Shown: one piece after another, positions 59,046 to 64,000 of the stretch
Position numbering within the stretch: position 1 is the stretch's first letter
How the letters are laid out: each line of letters starts with the position of its first letter
Assembly (NCBI GenBank): GCA_025200525.1
Contig: JANUSC010000390.1
Span: 1-64,000, forward strand
Source of the DNA: Camellia lanceoleosa
Taxonomy: Eukaryota > Streptophyta > Magnoliopsida > Ericales > Theaceae
DNA: 64,000 nucleotides
Direction: 5' to 3'
The notes under the pieces: generated by a model
Databases searched by the model: none
What the model was told of the DNA's origin: nothing
Seen by the model: the letters and a program-made list of their open reading frames with translations, nothing else
Position numbers and translations under genes: made by a program

Positions 59046-59708
59046 TCTATTACCGAAGTACTAATGGAATTCAATAACATACTATAGACAAACTTAAGTT
59101 TTAATCAAAATACAGAACGAGATCTCCGTAAAAAAATCAACTACAAAATAGTAAATTCACCATCCAAAATTTGAATTCAAGTCGTGCTCGTACAAAAAGA
59201 TGCCTTTTCCATTAAAGTTACCAACCATGTGGTCAATGATACTACCACCATAATACCCACAACTGCGGTCCATCAACCATTTGCAACATTTGTTACTTTT
59301 CTCACGAGCATTGTGCATATGCATATATTGTTGGAAAATATTTTTTGAAAAAATTAATTTAATATAAATAAATAATAAAATTAAATTGAACAATTTTTTT
59401 GTAGAAATTTTATACAAATCTTATAACAGATTGAGATCGAGGTAATGTGTCTTTAAAATAGAAATTCATCCTCATCTCTTTTGCTTTGGATTGATAGACA
59501 TTTTGTATTAAAGATACAATGATTTATCACACGGAGAAATTACATAACTTTTTATGTAGATAGCGAATTAATTTGTGTTATGCACTCTTATTATTTAGGC
59601 CCTCATAAATATATGTAGAGTAATACAAAAGGAGGAAGAATTGAAAACACAATGGAATTTCCAACGTGGTACAACTATTGAAGTTAATTTTAATTCAAAA
59701 TTTTCAAC

Positions 59709-59728
59709 ATATATATATATATATATAT
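59709..59728 (+). repeat. (AT)n microsatellite
   Basis: An uninterrupted AT run of about 20 bases. Confidence 0.9.
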
Positions 59729-59830
59729 CACCTACTAATTACTGAGAGAGAGATAAATTTACAATTTTATTAGTCTTCTGTATAACTTTTTATTATTATT
59801 ATTTTAATTTTCATTTATTTATTTTTAACT

Positions 59831-60200
59831 AGATGCGAATGGATTGGAGGGTGTTATTAGATCCATGGGGGCCATCACGGGTCCCGTTTTGATAATTCAA
59901 ATCGTTCAATGTGTAGAACTCGTCAAGTACTATATGCCTGTAAAAAATCATGTTGATCAGATATCGATAGCTATTTCATCGGATCAGACTTCTGTCAACA
60001 ATTTATTTTTTCACCGCTCGTTTTTTTTATTTATACAAAACGGATTTGATCACGTAGCTATTGATATCCGATTAACGTGATTTTTTAGAAGTATATAGTA
60101 CTCAACAAGTTTTGCACATTGAACGGTTCAAATTATCAAAACGGGACCCATGGTGGGCTTCCACAGACTCAACAGCACCTTCTAGTCCGATCACGAACTG
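59831..60200. repeat. Foldback (long inverted repeat) ~370 bp
   Basis: Two arms of ~180 bases are inverted around a centre near 60016. For example GGTCCCGTTTTGATAATT (59878) is answered by AATTATCAAAACGGGACC (60131-60148). Other matched pairs are ATCAGATATCGATAGCTA / TAGCTATTGATATCCGAT and TCAAGTACTATAT / ATATAGTACTCAA. It is imperfect, with scattered changes. It could be a MITE, or an inverted duplication able to give a hairpin RNA. Confidence 0.75.
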
Positions 60201-60491
60201 AACGGAGGCCAAACCCTTCATTGAACATCTGTTTCGGGAAGCAATTAACTTTGTGTCGATGAGTTAGCCAAACAGGCCTTGTGTATTATAACCAATTATG
60301 TTTTCACTAATGTTTTTTTTATAATTTTTTATTTTTATTTTTAGATAGGGATGTTTTTACTAATATTAGGATGACACTACATAAAAAATAAATAAATAAA
60401 TCTTAGCAGTTCCACAAAATGTGTTTAATAGGATACAATGCTTATATTTAAAAATCAGCTAAATATTGATTTCTAAAAACAACAATGATTG

Positions 60492-60615
60492 AGACTTCTT
60501 TTTTTTGGGGATCCCTACAACTCTTTTTTAATATCAATCATTGATGGTGTGAGTCTCACACATACATCAACAATTGAGAGGGAGTTGTGGTGTCTGAAAA
60601 AAGGAGCCCCAAGTA
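60492..60615. repeat. Short inverted repeat, ~120 bp
   Basis: The arms include CTACAACTC / GAGTTGTGG and GGGGATCC / GGAGCCCC, and the centre is TGTGAGTCTCACA (60549-60561). It is a small MITE-like hairpin. Confidence 0.5.
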
Positions 60616-62639
60616 TTTTTCTTCTAAAAATAAGGTTTGATAGTCATTGATTCTAGCAAAGTTTGAACATGAGAATTCAAACTTTGCCACAAGGGCTTCC
60701 CTCCCCAGATCCTCTCTTTATTATTATTATTACTAGTGATAACTCGTGTTATACAAAGCAGGTAAAAAAAATAATATGAATAGTTAAATTTTTGTATGCA
60801 GTTTATAAAAACAACAAAGATTGAAATTTATAATTTAAGTCTCATAATTTTATCACAACTTATTTATTATTTTTAAATTTGTCACAAATTTAATTATATA
60901 ACTTTCAACCCCCTTGCTAGAATTGCAAACTTAAGTGAGTTCAATCCAAGCAACTTGAGTTGAGCTTAAAATTTTTTAAGATTGAATAATATAGTTTTTA
61001 ATTAAGTGATGAACTATACAGAAATTTAAAAATTCAAATTAAATTTGAATGGACTTGGGCAAAAATACCAAATAACCTGAGCAACCAAAATAAAATTATA
61101 TATATAAATATATAAATTATTTGCTAATTTATGTTTTTAAATAATAAATAAAATTAATTAAAAGTTTGATATTGATGAACAAAAGAAAAAGCAATATACT
61201 TAAGATTTCCAATAAAATTTTTCTTGAAAATATTTTAAAAATACACCTTTGAGAAAGGGATCATCGAATAAGTTGATATTAAAAAAATTACTTTTTATAA
61301 TGGCATAAATAATTTAAATATGACTTTTTTAGAAATTCCTTTTAATTTAAAAATTACAATAAAATATTAAATAGAATAAAAACAAATTTCTTACAAAATA
61401 AAAGTATTTGAATAAAAAAAGGTAAGAAGAAAATTTAATATGGTATTTTCATTTAATCTGAAAATAATTCTAGATGAACAATAAATTATCACCTATAACC
61501 CTCTTTTTTTTTTAAATAAAAAAAGTTTAACGAACTATCACTTTTAATAATAATAAAAAAAATTAACGTTTCTTTCTAATTTATTTTAGCAAAAGTAACT
61601 TTTTAACAATTTGAGCCAAAGATATTTTTATTCTTTATTTTAATTTTTTTAATTGACAATTGAGATAATTTTTAAAAAAAAAATCTAACAAAATCCACCA
61701 TGTTTGGTAAGTACTAAAAAAGTTATGTTTTGTTCTTTTGTTTAAAAAAAAATTATATTAAAAAATATTATTGTTCAAGTTCTTATAATTTAGAAGGATA
61801 TAATTTTTTTTTAATAAAATTTAAAACAAAAAAAAAGAAAAAAACATTTAATAGCTATTAATATTTTGAACACATGTATTTAAAACAAATTATATTTAGA
61901 CCAATAATATTATGACACATCATGTAACGCCCTCAAAATTAACCCATAATAAATAATATTAACATGCACCAATATATAAAAACAAGAAATATAATTCCAT
62001 TCATCAGAGTCTTAAGAAATAAAACATTAAAATAAATGCCCTACGGGCTTACATCTTGCCAAGCCAATACTTGGACACAAATCCATGAGTTCTAACTCAG
62101 AAACAAATAAAGCCCTAGGCTTGAGTGTTTACATATAAAAGCAAATAAACTAAAAACAAATCTTCGAGTTCCAATTCCTCACAAGCTAAGTCCTTGGAGG
62201 TAGTGAACCATCTTACTGAAAAATGAAGTTCCCATATAGGGTGAGCCACGGCCAAGAGAGAAATACTAAACCAAGTATAAGAATTAACTAAAGCATTAGC
62301 ATCGATACATGGTTAACACACAATATTCCAATTACAATTTTTATGACACGAATATCTATATTGCCTATGACACATTGTCTATGGCACATCTTACCTTCCA
62401 TCTATGGCTCAAAACCTAGCCAAAAACTCAACGGAATCCCATCTCTCAATGCTTTAACAGGATAACAAATAAAGTTAAACCTCTCTATAACATAACAACT
62501 ATACATCTTTGGTATTGTATCAATCACAACCACATTCACTTCCATACTTCCCAACCGATACACCTAGTGGTGATGTATCATATCAACAATAAATAGAAAT
62601 ACTTCTATTAACAAATAGCGCACATATATGTGATGCTAG

Positions 62640-62765
62640 TGGAGTCCATCCTTTCTCCTCCCAACAAATCTGGTTTAGAGGTCCATCCCTTTCTTCCCTA
62701 AACCCCCAACAAATTCGGTTTAGAAGTCCATCCCCTTTCTTCCCTAAACCGAGTCCATCCCTATC
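62640..62765 (-). repeat. Sub-repeats in the chromovirus LTR
   Basis: The AACAAAT(C/T)(T/C)GGTTTAGA(G/A)GTCCATCCC...TTTCTTCCCTAAACC unit occurs about 2.5 times, period ~57 bases. It is placed like the 20-22-bp array of LTR E. Confidence 0.75.
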
Positions 62766-63462
62766 TCCTCCAAAACCAAATGCAACATAATCAATACTTG
62801 CAATATACAACACATAATCAATACAAGTAATGTTCGTATTAATTCAACCAAATAGTTGACTCAATTCGATTATACCTAAGCCACATGCAAGTTCTACAAC
62901 AATCATGGCCATCCTCCACCGATAGCCCAAACAATTATTTCTAAGCAGAAATAATTATACAATATATACAATCCTAATTCCATAAGTAATTAAATATCCA
63001 ACTACATCAATTTATCCCATAATCCCTCAATTTCATGAATTAAACTCAATTCCACATACTTCCCTTAAATTAATTACACAAATTAATCTAAGTCAAAACC
63101 TAGGGTTTCTCCCAAAATCACCAAACTACCCCCCCATATACCAAAATACCAACACTTATGATTAAAGCGTATAAATGGAGTAGGAAATCCCTACCTTAAA
63201 CAGAAGAACCCAAAAGATGAAGAAGAAGATGATGCTCAAAACCCCAAGTGCTCCAAATCAACAATTTCTCCGATTAAATGAGAGCCCTCACTCTCCTCTA
63301 CCTTTTTAATGAAGGAACTAGGTTAGAAACGCCCTCTAGATAGATCAAACCCAAGGAAAAGATGAGTTGAGAGAGAAGAAACTCGGAACTAGGGTTTCTG
63401 GATCAAAAATTGTGAAAAAGGACGTTTTAAAACTGCTGCTGCGTTTAAATACTGGACAGGCT

Positions 63463-63660
63463 CGCTCGAGCGAAGACATGGTCGCTCGAGCGACCAGACA
63501 CAATAAACACTCGCTCGAGCAAAGAAAAGCTCGCTCGAGCCAAGAACTCGATGCTTCAGGCCCAGAAGCATGCTCGAGCGACAGAATGCTCGCTCGAGCG
63601 AAGAACTCGAAAACATACACCTAGCTCGCTCGAGCGAAGGAAAGATCGCTCGAGCGAAGA
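63463..63660 (-). repeat. Cluster of CGCTCGAGCGA palindromes
   Basis: Eight CTCGAGC cores occur in ~195 bases, mostly as TCGCTCGAGCGA, with further half-sites to 63715. Solo LTR E has five similar words in the same relative place (near the LTR's minus-strand start). Confidence 0.85.
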
Positions 63661-63946
63661 CACTCGCTCTCGGTCAGACTAGACGCATCGCCGCCGAGCG
63701 AAGAAATTCGCTCGAACCACTAGAGACAAAACTCAACCTCGCCGGCGACCAAGCCCTCGCCGGCGGCGAACTCAAAAAGCGACAGCAAGATTTGGTTTCA
63801 ACCCAACCAACTTGAAAGCAGACACCCCAAAACATCCTATAATTCCAAATGAGAAATTAAAGAACGACAACAACAATTAAACCATGCTAGGATCTACTAA
63901 CCTAAGTCCGGATACAATAATCAAATGGGAAAGACCGGTCGCTATA

Positions 63947-64000
63947 ACCTCCCTTAAAAGAATTTCGTCCCCGAAATTAAGCATGAGTTTGTAAAACAAG
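63947..64000 (-). pseudogene. C-terminal end of chromovirus polyprotein (partial at window edge)
   Basis: The minus strand from the window edge reads LFYKLMLNFGDEILLRE and then enters the LTR. FGDEI(L/S)LREG is the usual end of Tekay-type polyproteins just before the polypurine tract AAGGGAGGT. Only the last ~17 codons are here, so its state is unknown. Confidence 0.6.

Larger units (their letters stand above)
58206..61922. other. AT-rich spacer between element C and the chromovirus LTR
   Basis: It is much more AT-rich than the rest of the window, with poly-A/poly-T runs. It contains the SINE-, MITE-, foldback- and repeat-like pieces listed separately. No complete gene was recognised. A minus-strand 86-codon frame (59157-59417) with CKWLMDRSCGYYGGS is open but not identified. 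The parts 60616-61922 show nothing but AT-rich sequence. Confidence 0.6.
61923..63946 (-). mobile_element. 3' LTR of a minus-strand Tekay-like chromovirus
   Basis: It begins TGTAACGCCC and ends GGTCGCTATA on the + strand; on the minus strand it follows a polypurine tract (63947-63955) and coding sequence. Thus the element runs right to left and continues past the window. The end 'TATA' would be TACA (minus TGTA) before mutation. It resembles solo LTR E in ends, layout and CTCGAGC words, but is otherwise diverged. The left flank CATCA (61918-61922) should be repeated beyond the element's other end. Confidence 0.75.

Overview
The window looks like nuclear, gene-poor heterochromatin of a flowering plant, probably a eudicot. 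It is almost wholly made of long-LTR Ty3/gypsy retrotransposons nested in one another. Evidence includes plant-type Tat/Ogre gag-pol fragments, an archaeal-type second RNase H, a tRNA-Arg(ACG) primer-binding site, plant mobile domain (PMD) genes, a chromovirus LTR and an AT-rich spacer with short inverted repeats. No host housekeeping gene, rRNA or CRISPR array was found. The species cannot be named from the sequence alone.

Layout. (1) Bases 1-8385: the 3' end of a Tat/Ogre-like copy 'A' that runs off the left edge, its 3' LTR (3532-~7147), and a second partial LTR (~7148-8385). (2) Bases 8386-26561: copy 'B', with decayed gag, protease, G-patch, RT, RNase H and integrase on the + strand, then two antisense genes (DUF7745-like and PMD-like), then a diverged 4.3-kb LTR. 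(3) Bases 26562-~58200: a different Tat-clade element 'C', entered within its gag. Its protease is split by copy 'D' (27377-46354) and its reverse transcriptase by a solo LTR 'E' (47332-50573, perfect 5-bp target duplication CAAAC). After the C integrase come a 61-bp tandem repeat, a spliced antisense gene of Transposase_28 (PF04195) type, and a short 3' LTR. (4) Bases ~58200-61922: AT-rich spacer with SINE-, MITE- and foldback-like pieces. (5) Bases 61923-64000: the 3' LTR and last codons of pol of a minus-strand Tekay-like chromovirus that continues to the right.

Copy D is the youngest large insertion, since the central parts of its two LTRs are nearly identical. It seems non-autonomous: it keeps LTRs, PBS, PPT and a shortened gag with a zinc knuckle, but it has lost protease-RT-RNase H-integrase. 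It also carries an antisense PMD gene of six exons (35886-39124), all with GT-AG introns in phase 0. Exons of the same gene recur in B (17528-~20918) and A (269-483). A six-copy 50-bp repeat holding nine CACGTG G-boxes lies 0.8-1.1 kb upstream of this gene in D.

The most notable theme is antisense, intron-bearing passenger genes lodged between pol and the 3' LTR. Three different kinds occur: PMD, DUF7745-like and Transposase_28-like. Nearly all reading frames carry stops or frameshifts, so most coding entries are given as pseudogenes. Family names come from motif recognition, not from a database search.
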